Shown: piece after piece, positions 45,401-56,145 of the stretch
How the letters are laid out: every line of letters begins with the position of its first letter
Position numbering within the stretch: position 1 is the stretch's first letter
Origin: Pelodera strongyloides
Taxonomy: Eukaryota; Nematoda; Chromadorea; Rhabditida; Rhabditidae
Length of the DNA: 64,000 nt
Direction: 5' to 3'
Assembly (NCBI GenBank): GCA_036852015.1
Contig: JAANDG010000734.1
Location: 1-64,000, forward strand
Made by a program: the position numbers and the translations under genes
The notes under the pieces: model-generated
The model's database searches: none
Seen by the model: only the letters and a program-made list of their open reading frames with translations
Told to the model about the DNA's origin: nothing

Positions 45401-48400
45401 TGAGTATTGAAATAGAACACTACTTTTTGTATTTCAAATTTTTATTATCCCTTATAGAAAATAAATAAACAAAAAAAACAGACACGATTTGAGGTGAGCC
45501 GATCCCTTTAAGCAAACTTTGAACACTGTATGATTGTATTGTCGAATAAAGGCGCTCGAATAAAGGCGCACGCTCTTGAAGCGCAAAAGATTTATTTATT
45601 TACCAGACGGCTATCGCCGCCTGAGGCGACTACACTGGCCACATTACGAAAAAGGAACATACTTATATGAAACGTATGCGATTGACTCTAACTCCAATGT
45701 CTTATTTTGAAGAGTTGCGAAAAGTTGCTATACTTTTACCAAAAGTGTGAAGCGTAGAAAAAGTAGCGACTGACTGAGCATTTTGCTTTGCTCAAGACTG
45801 CGAACCGACTCTCCTTTTATACCCGAGAGCGGACTGTATTCTAATTTTCGTTGCGGACAACCACGCCTTCAACCTATTGTTTATATATGCTGTAAATCCT
45901 AACCGGGTTGCAAACAGTCAAAAGGAATAGCGTATTGTCCAATAAAATCATCTCCAATAAAATCGTCGTCGAGGACGAGAAATCGAACAAGAGCCAGTTC
46001 GGGAACTGCTACTTGAAACTGGAAGGACTCGTCGAAACACGGGTTCATACCTGAAACGCAAGGACATGGAGCAAAAGTTATAGACGTGGTGGCCGTTTTA
46101 AGAAAGAAATCTCTACGCACTACCATTATTATATCAAAAATCAACATAGAAAAAAAAACATAAAAACCCGCGCCATGGTAAATTTTCAAACAGACTAACT
46201 GTCATTTCGGATAGTTTTCGTTCGTTCTTCAGCACAATCCGGTGGCACTCCGAAGATTTCGATGACAACAAAGGGATCGGATGAATCTCCCTTTGCATTC
46301 GAGCCTCTTGGTCGAGGGAGCTGCTGGCCGGATAGGATTCTTAGGTGTAGGATCTGAAGGAAAAATTCCACTGAAAAAGATATGCCTGTAAGTGGCCTCT
46401 ACAATGAAGTGTGTCAAAGGAAAAAAAACCAAAGAAGCTAGGCTAAAACCAAAAGAACCTAAGGAACAATATCTCCAATATATATTTTAATTCGAACATG
46501 AACTTTCTTATATCATACCTGCTACCAGGTTTGCTGCAAGTTCTCTTATCTATAAAGGAATGTCAAACGTTTACCTGCGGTGCGTAAGGCATCTTGTCCC
46601 CCGGAACGAACAGTTCGTCATTCATTACCGACGGTTTCAATACATACCCACTTCCGCCATTTTCGGAAAATTTGCCTTCCTAAAAAAATTGAAGCTAAAC
46701 CAGATAGGCAGCGCAGGAGTAGACAATCGGGGAGAACTCAAACCCAAAGTGAGAAGTATTGCCTATTCAATTGTAGATTACTCTGTGAGACCCCTGAACG
46801 TAAATGTTAAAGTACTTTTTCGGTCGTTCGACGGCAATGCTTAATTGTTCCGTCTAAAAAGAACAGGATCTTGTCGCCTCCAAAAGCCAATATTTTTAAG
46901 TTAGCCTATTTAGGTGAACTGCTCTACAGTACACAGGAAGCTCTTCACAGAATGTATCTAACCTGTAGATCCATCATTAGTCCTGGTGTCTGATAATTCA
47001 ACGCTACCATCTGCACTCCATTATTCCAAAACTCCTGTGGATTCACGTTGGAAGAATCCACCCGGCTGGTGTTTGGAGAAACTCTGGACAAATGATAATT
47101 AACTAATTTTTATTCCATATTTAGTTCTTTAATCGATTATTACATTAGGATATGAGAGTTGTCAATTTATTATTTATTAGAAAATTGCACACCTCATAAT
47201 GTAGTCTCTATTTGCCTGCATGAACTCAGTTTGGTAAGTCTGCATAAGTCGCACAGCAGTTTGCTCGCCCATTGTAGGAATGTGGTTGCGGTTGGATACT
47301 GTAAACGAATATAATAGCATAGAACTCCATGCAACAAAATACCGTTTTCCAGTCCAATTTAATTCCATGTGCAGACAATTGCGAATGTGTTTACGAAATA
47401 AAGCCATCATCCAGGCCATTCTTAAAGGGATAGGTTCACCTCGAATTGCACCTTTTTTTATAATGTATGTTGATAGTATGACCTATGACGGTCAAAATGC
47501 GAAAATTGCAGTAAATTTCCTTTGCTCCCCGTAGTAGGAGAGCTTGCTCAAAAAAAGCTAAACTACCTCGAATCTATAAAACAATTGGGGTACCGCAGCC
47601 ATGGTATGTGGGAAATAGCGCAGGAGGACTGGAGGTGCAGATATTGTTGTGATAGACAGAGGATGATAAAAGGGCCTGTATTTTCTAGCGTCTCCAGCCC
47701 GGCTGCGCTATTTCCCACATACCATGGCTGGGCCAATTGTACTCCGCACCGCATAACCGCATGACCGCATGACCGCATAGACACCGCATGGATACCGCGT
47801 GCGGTCAAACACCGCACGGAAACCGCACGAGTTTACCAAACACCGCGCGGACACCGCATAATGTAGGCAGACACCGCACAGACACCGCGGGTCTCATATC
47901 TCATTCGGACACCGCGCGAGGCCGAACTAATCATATACCGCGAAATTCTACACGTGCTTAAGATAATGTGCTCCACATGTCTATTTTCTGCGGGAATTAT
48001 ATAATTTAGGGTATAAGTTGTTTGTTTCATTTACCCATTAATATACTTCGAATCGCGACTGTGAGATGTGTCTCCTAGAAAATGAAGAGATCCAATTAAG
48101 CTCAAGTCTAACCACCAATTTAACGATTAGCCATATGAGCCAGTATTCTCTTGTTAAGAGAAAAAAGCGCTATTCTGGTGCAATGGTAGGTGGCGCGGTT
48201 TCCTAATGTAGAGGTTTAAGAGAGGTTACACCTTCGCTTATGGGATTAGGTATTACAGTTTTACGTTTTATGAGTTTTGTATAAATTAACCTACTGTAAT
48301 AAGTATAATAATTGCTGTTTGGTGCACCTCGTCTTTTATTATTCCATGCTACTTCGAAATGTTTATTAGACTCTTGGAAAGACCTCAATCTCGTGAAAAA

Positions 48401-51400
48401 CGATGTCGTGGTTAGATGTAAATGTAATAGGGTAAAGTAAACAGTTTCGATCCAGAAATTCCGATGGTAAAATACTATACTCTAAATTAACAAACAACCA
48501 ATACTCTAAATTATATAAATCCCGCAGAAAATAGATATGTGGAGCACATTATCTTAATCACGGCGTAGAATTTCGCGGTATATGATGGGTTCGAGTTCGC
48601 GCGGTGTCTATGCGGTGTCCGCCTACATTATGCGGTGTCCGCGCGGTATTTGGTAAACTCGTGCGGTTTCCGTGCGGTGTTTGACCGCACGCGGTATCCA
48701 TGCGGTGTCTATGCGGTCATGCGGTCATGCGGTTATGCGGTGCGGAGTACAATTGGCCCCATGGCTGCGGTACTCCAATTGTTTTATAGATTCGAGGTAG
48801 TTTAGCTTTTTTTGAGCAAGCTCTCCTACTACGGGGAGCAAAGGAAATTTACTGCAATTCTCGCATTTTGACCGTCATAGGTCATACTATCAACATAAAT
48901 TATAAAAAAGGTGCAATTCGAGGTGAACCTATCCCTTTAAATTCGTTTCAAATAATACCTAACGGTACCTTAGTATTTAAAAAAAACTTGCATGAATGTG
49001 AGTTGGGCGCCGTGCATAACAAATCGTGAATGACTTTCTGTTGAGCAAAAATGGGCACGAGATCCGAAATCTCTCTGCATATCGCGATATGCCTACCCTG
49101 GAGTGTTTTGTTTGGACTTTTTGATGAAACAAATCCAATGCTATCACTATCGTACGTACAAAAAATTAGTTACTTACGCAAGCATTGAAAAACTAACGTT
49201 CTAGTGAATATATTTCAATTTTTACCTACAAAGAATATTAGGTCTTTTGGGTCCTTTCACCCTTGTGTTGGTAACCGCGCTGACGGCATAGGCTTCCTTT
49301 TAATTCTTACGCGCTGTTCAGTAATTTCAGTAAGCTGATACAATAAACGAAATTATTACTCTTCTCTTCGATGTTACTGGGAATCCTTCATCGTCTTCAG
49401 AAACCAGGGCTTCATCATCATGCTGGCCGGCAGGTAGCCGTTTGCCCTGAAAGCGTCATACCGTGCTAGTCCATAGCAAAAAAAATTCAACGCCCGCGCG
49501 CACGCATCTTTTTACGTACCCTTCTAAACAATCAATAAGATGTATTAGTGTGTGCCGCCTTTTTATTTGGAGATTCAGGAGCGACTTCATACAAAAGTGA
49601 GGCTAGTTTATGTACTGCGGATCAATGTATGGAATTGTCAAATTATTGGCTATATTTACTTTCTTTGTGAGGCGCAACCTACAATAACAATAATCTTGCT
49701 CTGAAAGTCCCAAGGTGTGGGAGTGTTCCTAGGGTCCTCCCAGTCAGTTGGGTCCTCCGATGGAATGTAGAGTCGAGGTCCCAGGATCTAGAACATAACA
49801 TTATAATAATATAAATATATTATTAATTACCAATGGAAGAGAACACAGAAAACAAATGGACTACAAAGATTCCTCGAGCGGATCCGCTTCTAGAACATTT
49901 TCTGAAAGTTCAATTTTCCGTTTTGTATTGCCTTTCATGGGCCTAGTCCCCTAGTCGATATTATCACGATTCTTACCTCCTTGATTAAATTTGCTGCTCC
50001 TCTCTGCCACAAAACGTCACAGTGTAATGATAAGCGGATGAAAAGTGGGTACCTGAAACCTTGTGTGAGATCAAGTCGCGTTTGATATATCGGAGCAATA
50101 TATATATATATATATACCATGAGCAATCAGCACTGCATTGGAAGAAATATGTCACGTACAATATAAATGTCACAAAAATGACGAGCCCCGTTAAACTTGA
50201 ATTTTGTTGGGTCAAACACCTGCGAATCTGAAATTAATCGCTTTTTTTTAGCTGTGGCGAAAAATACTAGCTGAAAGTAGTCCGCGTACCTCGTTCTTTC
50301 AAACGCACACTCCCTTATCACGCGAAGCGCAGCAGATAATTCTAATTTATGTGTTGAAGCAGCTCCTTGTTGAATGACGGGCTCTGTTTCACCCGCTTCA
50401 AGGCAGGGGTCCCAAAGATCTACTAAAAAGTATTTTCTGCAGAAGCAGTTCATTGGGAGAGTTTGTGCAACAACGTGTCTTGCAGTGCATACTGTAGTTT
50501 GGAGAAGTGAGAGTGACCAGAAGAATATTTGAAAACTACGATAGCTAATGGCCAGCAGTCATTGGCAAATAACCCACGGAATTTTGCGGTAAACGCAACG
50601 CGGCTTTCTTTATTCTAGCTATTTGCATCGTTCAGAAAAATGTGGAAATTTTACGGAATTCAATTTCTCTTAAATACTTAGCCCACCATCAACCACTCTA
50701 CAACCGTGTTTCAGAGCACTGAGATAGCCATCACTACTCGCCGGACCTTGTTGATCTTCAACCTATAAAACATAAGTTATATCTATAATTTAGAGGAGTA
50801 GATACATCTTTTACATTAATAAAGACAATGTCTCGTTCGAAGTATTCGGTCACCATCACTTACATTAAAATGAAAAGACAATAAACCCGCACACTGACCA
50901 AGTATGTTTTGTGGGATGTAGCAATATAGTATCGATTGAATGGTTGCTTCATATCCTGCCAGACTTTTGTACGTTGGGGATCGAAGAGGCAACAGTCAGA
51001 TGATAAAAGGTAGAACGTAAAACCTGCAAAAACAATTATCAAATTCTTGTGCAAAAGCCGACAATGTGATTTATATTGAATACAAGGAAGTGAGAAACAA
51101 AAGTCAACGGCTGATTTGATGGAGGATATGGGGTGACTCAAGCACGCAAGATGTGTTTTTTTTGTATTTTCCAGTAGGCGCTTTACAAATCTTTGATGGA
51201 TGATTAAAAATATAACAAACCATCAACCGTCATAAAGCTGTGTTCTTTCCCTTCTGGTGATGGTTCATATTGTTCGACAAGATTCTCACAGAAATCGGTT
51301 GTCACACCAACCATCTGCAATATGTATGTTCTACAGTGATTCGGAACTCTTTCTCCACTTGTTAGGTAAATGTGAAAATTCATGATTCAGATACATATTG

Positions 51401-53847
51401 GTTTTTTCCCATTTGTACATATGTCTGGTGATAACTTGTCTATCACTGCATTTTGTCCTCTCTATTACTACATTTTGTTCTAGGATCTTTTCTCTACAGT
51501 GCTATAGTAGCATGTTCATTTGAATAGCCACAAACAGTGCTATCCTTATCAATAGCGAAAGCTCACTGCTCACATACCCCTTGTTCCGTTTCCACGAAAA
51601 GTCTGAGGTCCTGACAAGTCAGGTAATCTTTATTTGCGTATCGAACCATCAGAAAGTAAATCTGGAAAACTTGATAAAGAAAGCCGAAAGCGCCACTGCG
51701 AGGTGTTGATTCCGAAATATTAAAAAAAAATTCACAATTATCGCCTTTATCCGGACGTAATTTGTTGTTTACTATGAGCAAACCAAACCTCTGGTCTCGT
51801 TGCTATTTCTTTATAAAGTTCAACAAATTCCGATCGCGTAATCTTTCCCCGGTCCGACTCCACAGCGGAGATACCAAATTCCTGAATGGGCTTATTTAAA
51901 TTTCACTTTTTTTATAGTGAAGAAATGAGGATTTTAGGCACACTTTTGTAGCAATTCGATTATCGTTGATGGTTTCGTTGAAAGGTTCAAATTTTGCAGC
52001 AAAGTATGTGTTGATACATGGATGCAGGCTGCTTGGATTGAATGCCTTATTATTTCCCATGGTATAGAATATTGGCCCAATAAATAAAAAAATGCTCCCA
52101 CCATAACTTTATGTTTGACGCGGTTGATCAGCAGGCTTGGGTTTATTTGTCGGATGAGGCGAACGGCAGTTTTCTCAGAGATATGGCCAATACCGTCAGT
52201 ATCACCCTCTTCGAACACTGATTCAAGCCACCTGCATGAGTAAACACGGTTTTTTCCTTTATTATACGAATATTGAGTGTGAAATATTTATTTGTATACT
52301 AGTCGACGTAACGGGGCAGGCATTACACGTTTTTATTTTGTAATGCGGAAAATATGCGGCATAAAGTATGCATCTCATCGGATACGTGCACCATAATAGA
52401 TTCGACCAACAACATAAAAATAAGTTAGTGATGAATGTCGCTTGATTTACTCATATTTTTATACATATCGTTCCCGTTGTACGTTATATATACTGTCTTT
52501 TCCTTGTCCTAATCCATGTGAATTCGTTTTCTGGCCTATGTGTGTAGTCGTTTTACGTTGATATTATATTTGTGCTGCGTTTTGTATTGTGTTTTTATAG
52601 GTAATTTTCCCTGAAGATGGCGAAAGCCGAAACGTCGGAATAAATGTGCTAAACACACACACTTTGTTTCCCTTGGTTGGAATTACAAGCTCACCACAAC
52701 ACTGAATAAAAATAAGTAGTTTCACCTTTCTCGTAGCGTTGCCATTGAAGTGGAGCCGGAGGGCTTGCAATCATCTGAAAACGTACTGTACACACGCTGA
52801 TTGCATGCCATCTCCCGTTGCGCCATCAAGCGCATGACATTTTCCGTCAATTTTTGCAGTACATCGAGCACTAACTCAACAGCTAGCAAAAAGTGTAGGG
52901 CCCTGCACAACGTTCACAGACAGTAACTGCTTACGTTTCCCTGACGTCAGTGCCATAAGTCCAGTCACCCAGATGTTGGCATCGTCTGCCGTTGTGGCGA
53001 TTAAGTCCAAACAATTGTACTCGTCACCGTAAATCACTGAGAAAGCACACTCTTCCTACAATAGATAGATACACAATTTGCATGTGGTATGCGGTTTGCA
53101 CGCTTGTTAGTAGGAATGCTGTGAAGCATGTTCTTCTTACAATTAGGGTATTCTTTTGATTATGTATATTTCTCTAAATTTGTCTCAATAAACTATATGT
53201 ATAGTAATGAGCTATGGATATGGCTTTTAATCGGGAAAAGTTCTGAAGACGTAGTCCACGATGTTTAGACAAGAAAAGGACTAGGAAAATTTACCTGTAA
53301 GTCACATAGGGCAGTTTCTGAACTCCTCAACAGCTCAGTGTTTCTCCCCACGCGAATCTCCCGGATTTGATCAACGCTAACTGAACTCAAGCATAATTAT
53401 CTGGGACACATACAGAAACCTTAGTGGCGATGTGGGACGTGAGCAATTAGTGCATGACCATCCTTTCAACGTAAAGAGTGAGTTCTGACCCATCAAAACC
53501 AGCACATTTATTTAAAAATGCTTATTTATAGATTGAGATACATTAGACATTAGAGGCATCACTCCATTGGCATTTATATACATGGTATGCGCATACAAAC
53601 GAAAACATAAGCAAAGGGTGGTTCCTAAACAATCTCACGATTGTGCACCAACTCTGCCAGGTTGATTGAGCTTCTAAATTTCTAAACTCTTTGAAGCTCC
53701 ACACTTTAATATTTTAACCGTTCATATAAATTTAACGAAACAAAAAAAATAAACAATAAATAAAAAAGTGATAAATAATTACTTCTTGCTTTGTGCGGTT
53801 TCTTGTTGGTTGGCGTCCATCGGATATGAGATAGGTCTGCGTCAAGA
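42436..53847 (-). CDS. Catalytically inactive phospholipase C-like protein (PRIP/PLC-L type), 28 exons
   Basis: Exons in reading order (high to low): 53847-53783, 53380-53295, 53055-52935, 52882-52726, 52231-52108, 51881-51789, 51661-51578, 51314-51221, 51023-50899, 50762-50687, 50422-50290, 50052-49977, 49787-49683, 49446-49360, 49296-49230, 47298-47193, 47083-46963, 46679-46575, 46353-46200, 46050-45904, 44871-44774, 44492-44412, 44184-44107, 43879-43783, 43567-43473, 43272-43150, 42801-42718, 42546-42436. All join in phase (about 963 residues). Order: PH (exons 1-3, [11 protein letters not shown]), EF-like (5-9), X (9-13), linker, Y (15-18, [17 protein letters not shown]), C2 (19-21, [20 protein letters not shown]), helical tail. 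Catalytic His and Ca2+ ligands are replaced, as in PRIP. PRIPs are scaffolds for inositol phosphates, phosphatases and GABA-A receptor traffic; that role here is inferred. The first PH exon is missing. The last stop follows CAG|GTATAG, so a further exon is possible. Confidence 0.9.
43624..43655 (+). repeat. GTTGTGGG minisatellite in PRIP intron
   Basis: TGTTGTGGGG is repeated about three times between exons at 43567 and 43783. Confidence 0.8.
44570..44641 (+). repeat. 31-bp tandem duplication in PRIP intron
   Basis: The word TATAGGTTCTCAACAATTGT and the next 11 bases occur twice in a row. Confidence 0.75.
45150..45511. mobile_element. Foldback element, AAAGGGATCGGCTCACC family, in PRIP intron
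   Basis: This is a near-perfect 360-bp palindrome bounded by TTAA, with a short spacer (CATACAAACAAGGCAGG near 45326). It is similar in design to the AAAGGGATAGGTTCACC family but has different arms. It sits between the exons at 44871 and 45904. Confidence 0.85.
47422..48940. mobile_element. Foldback element, AAAGGGATAGGTTCACC family, copy 3, split by a nested element
   Basis: Outer arms (47422-47729 and 48759-48940) match the copies at 11143 and 41036, with TTAA at both ends. It lies in the PRIP intron between exons at 47298 and 49230, which it makes the longest intron of the gene. Confidence 0.85.
47730..48758. mobile_element. Nested 1-kb palindromic element rich in GCGGT repeats
   Basis: The ends are inverted copies of GGCCAATTGTACTCCGCACC. 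The arms of about 290 bp carry many ACCGCAT units on the left and ATGCGGT units on the right. They close around a unique spacer of about 480 bp. A 7-8 bp target duplication (CCATGGCT at 47722-47729 and 48759-48766) marks insertion into the outer foldback. The 8-bp duplication would fit a hAT-type non-autonomous element; no transposase is present. Confidence 0.8.
53103..53206 (+). repeat. Retroelement-like 3' tail, copy in PRIP intron
   Basis: CTTGTTAGTAGGAA...GGGTATTCTTTTGATTATGTA...TCAATAAACTATAT matches 54712-54812 with small changes. It contains AATAAA. Confidence 0.7.
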
Positions 53848-54098
53848 CTACAAAATCGAAAGATAAATATGGACGAAACACGAAGGTCGAATAATGAGTT
53901 CTGATAACTCATTTCATCTATGTTCTTTCACACTTTCACCACCTATAACTGGCCTGATAAGTTTCTTAGAGTTGTAAACATACGCATAAACAAAAACTGC
54001 CCATAACAAAAAAAGAAACACATAATATTTACGTGGAGGAGAGCAACGTGGAGGAGAGCAAAGGGGTGAGTTATGACTTTGATATTGTTTCCAAGATC

Positions 54099-54605
54099 AT
54101 GTCTTTGTCGAATAACTCACCCGGCTCCTTTCAAATTCTGGGCCGTATAGGCAAATTCCGCAATAATTTTATTCGCCCTATCATTTGCTGTATGAATCCC
54201 GGCTGCCGCCTTCCCTATTTTAAGGAACTATCTACGAAGCTCAAGTCCATCACAGAACTCTCTCACATCATGGTTCGTCGTGCCGAAACACCGCAGCAAC
54301 GTCACGAAGGATTTCTTCGTCGTCAAGCTGCACGAGCACAGTCAGAGGTCAAAGTCCAACCAGAATCCTCAGCTGAGTTGCCTATGACCCCACAGGCAAT
54401 TGAACAACCTCGACAGGAAATAAATGAGCAATTGCCCCCGCCCAATTTGTCACCCGAAGTGACACCGCAGTTATCCTCCCCTCAGGTGCTCGTAAATGAG
54501 GCAATTGCCGATACCGAACAATTGCCGTCAGCTGACCCAATGTTAGACATTATTGCTTGTATTGCACAAACATTAACAAAATCGTTAGATAAGAAATCTA
54601 AATGA
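54099..54605 (+). CDS. Hypothetical protein, Pro/Gln/Glu-rich, with retroelement-like 3' tail
   Basis: An open frame of 190 codons reaches back to a GTG at 54033; the first ATG is 54099 (169 residues). The N-terminal half has a compact segment with two Cys (PIICCMNPGCRLPYF). The second half is low-complexity, Pro/Gln/Glu-rich (EQLPPPNLSPEVTPQLSSPQ), ending in a Lys-rich tail. A 16-bp word is duplicated at the 5' end (GTGGAGGAGAGCAA). About 110 bp after the stop lies a tail also found at 53103-53206, so the ORF may belong to a non-autonomous retroelement. I do not recognise the protein. Confidence 0.4.
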   Translation: MSLSNNSPGSFQILGRIGKFRNNFIRPIICCMNPGCRLPYFKELSTKLKSITELSHIMVRRAETPQQRHEGFLRRQAARAQSEVKVQPESSAELPMTPQAIEQPRQEINEQLPPPNLSPEVTPQLSSPQVLVNEAIADTEQLPSADPMLDIIACIAQTLTKSLDKKSK

Positions 54606-54711
54606 AGATGTTATAAAGTTTCGGAAAATGAATGAATAATAGATAATTTTATATAATTTATTCTTTATAGTAATATGTATGATCTTTATGATAATGTATA
54701 TTAGTTTGGAC

Positions 54712-54812
54712 CCTTGTTAGTAGGAACTGTTGTGAAGCCGTTCGTCTTAGGGTATCCTTTTGATTGCATATGTTTCTATGTATGTATCAATAAACTATTA
54801 TATATAGTTACG
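54712..54812 (+). repeat. Retroelement-like 3' tail, copy after the 54099 ORF
   Basis: This is the second copy of the tail at 53103-53206, ending TCAATAAACTATTATATATAG. The AATAAA could polyadenylate the upstream ORF transcript. Confidence 0.7.
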
Positions 54813-54814
54813 AA

Positions 54815-55560
54815 AGCACAATAACAAAGCAATGTTGGAACTATAAAACACGTTTTTGTAATCAGAACCACCTGAAAAATCTCCGAAATTGCCGAACGTT
54901 TCCCCGAAGTTTCACCATTTCGCTGCCATTTTGCATGTATTGCCAGCAATCATTTACTAAAAATGGGCTCATTCAATTTTTCACTTCAAGTTGAGGAACA
55001 TTTCGTGACACTATCATGATAATTACAACACGTCTTGTTATACCAAGAATAGGTTTTTAGACTTTTACACAAGTACGCAATGACATACATTTCCATCTAG
55101 GACAAAAGCTGTTACTTGTTGTTCGTTTCGTCAAGAGACAAAATGAAGCGAACTTTAGATACTGCGGAAATGTATTTTCATATATTAGACGCAAATTTAT
55201 GTGCGCAAATGAATAATTTATAGGCTTAGTCTTGTATATGTTCTATACAATGTTTGTCTGTATTATGTACAGCATGCAATGACATTTTTGTTAGTAAGCA
55301 AATAGTATTGAATGAAGGATACCGTTGCTAATCCGTTTCTCCTCCTTTTGGCTGCAAAATGATACGGTCTTTCGTCCGGGACTCCGCCCTCTCGTACCAT
55401 GTTTAATTAAGGACGACCGAAGGGTTGTGCTAAATAGCAATCAATTACTAGACAATATCAAATATAAATACGAAAAGTAATAAATAAATAAGTTTATATG
55501 GGTAACAAGATATTGTCATCCTCCCCCGGCGTTCACAGAGTGTGGTCTTGAGATTTTTAG
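54815..55560. other. No feature seen
   Basis: AT-rich sequence without a supported gene or repeat on either strand. Confidence 0.4.
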
Positions 55561-55978
55561 TTAAAGGGTCAGGCCCATTTCAAATGACCCCTATTTTTGA
55601 TGATTCCATCTGATTCTCCATGTCAAATATAGTAGGATGCAATATTTTTCTAATTTTCAAGCGCAAAATTCACGCAGTATTCAGCAATTTACCCCTGCCA
55701 GTCATACCCAACTATTTACCGCATTTGTCACGCCCCTTCGCGCTAATTGGGCAATATGCTCTATTGGGCGTGGCAAATGCGATATCGGCGAATCAGCGCG
55801 AATGGGCGTGCCAACTGCGATGGATAGCTGTGTATGACTGCTCACGTTAAATTGCTGAATAATGAGTGATTTTTGCGCTTGAAAATTAGAAAATTATTGT
55901 ATCCTACTATATTTGACATGGAGAATCAGATGGAATCATCAAAAATAGGGGTCATTTGAAATGGGCCTGACCCTTTAA
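55561..55978. mobile_element. Foldback element, GGGTCAGGCCCATTTCA family, copy 3 (complete)
   Basis: TTAA at both ends and long inverted arms (CCTATTTTTGATGATTCC / GGAATCATCAAAAATAGG). The spacer has its own inverted GCCCCTTCGCGC / GCGCGAATGGGC words. This is the best preserved copy of its family here. Confidence 0.85.
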
Positions 55979-56145
55979 AGCGAAATGCCAGCTCCTTTGG
56001 AAAATTTGCATATGATAAGCAAATCCTATGTATCCTATGTTAATTTTGTACGATTGCCGTGGACGATCGTACAAAATTAGCATAGGATACATAGGATTTG
56101 CTTATCATATGCAAATTTTCCGAAGGAGCTGGCATTTCGCTTTAA
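55975..56145. mobile_element. Foldback element, TTTAAAGCGAAATGCC variant, abutting the previous one
   Basis: This is an almost perfect palindrome, from AAAGCGAAATGCCAGCTCC to GGAGCTGGCATTTCGCTTT, with a spacer of about 12 bp (GTGGACG). It shares TTTAAA with the right end of the preceding foldback. Confidence 0.8.

Noticed and set aside
50424..50491. Upstream extension of PRIP exon 11 starting at TACAG near 50492
   Set aside because: It would insert about 22 residues into the X domain. The acceptor TTTTTAG at 50423 aligns VDVDLWD exactly to the family.
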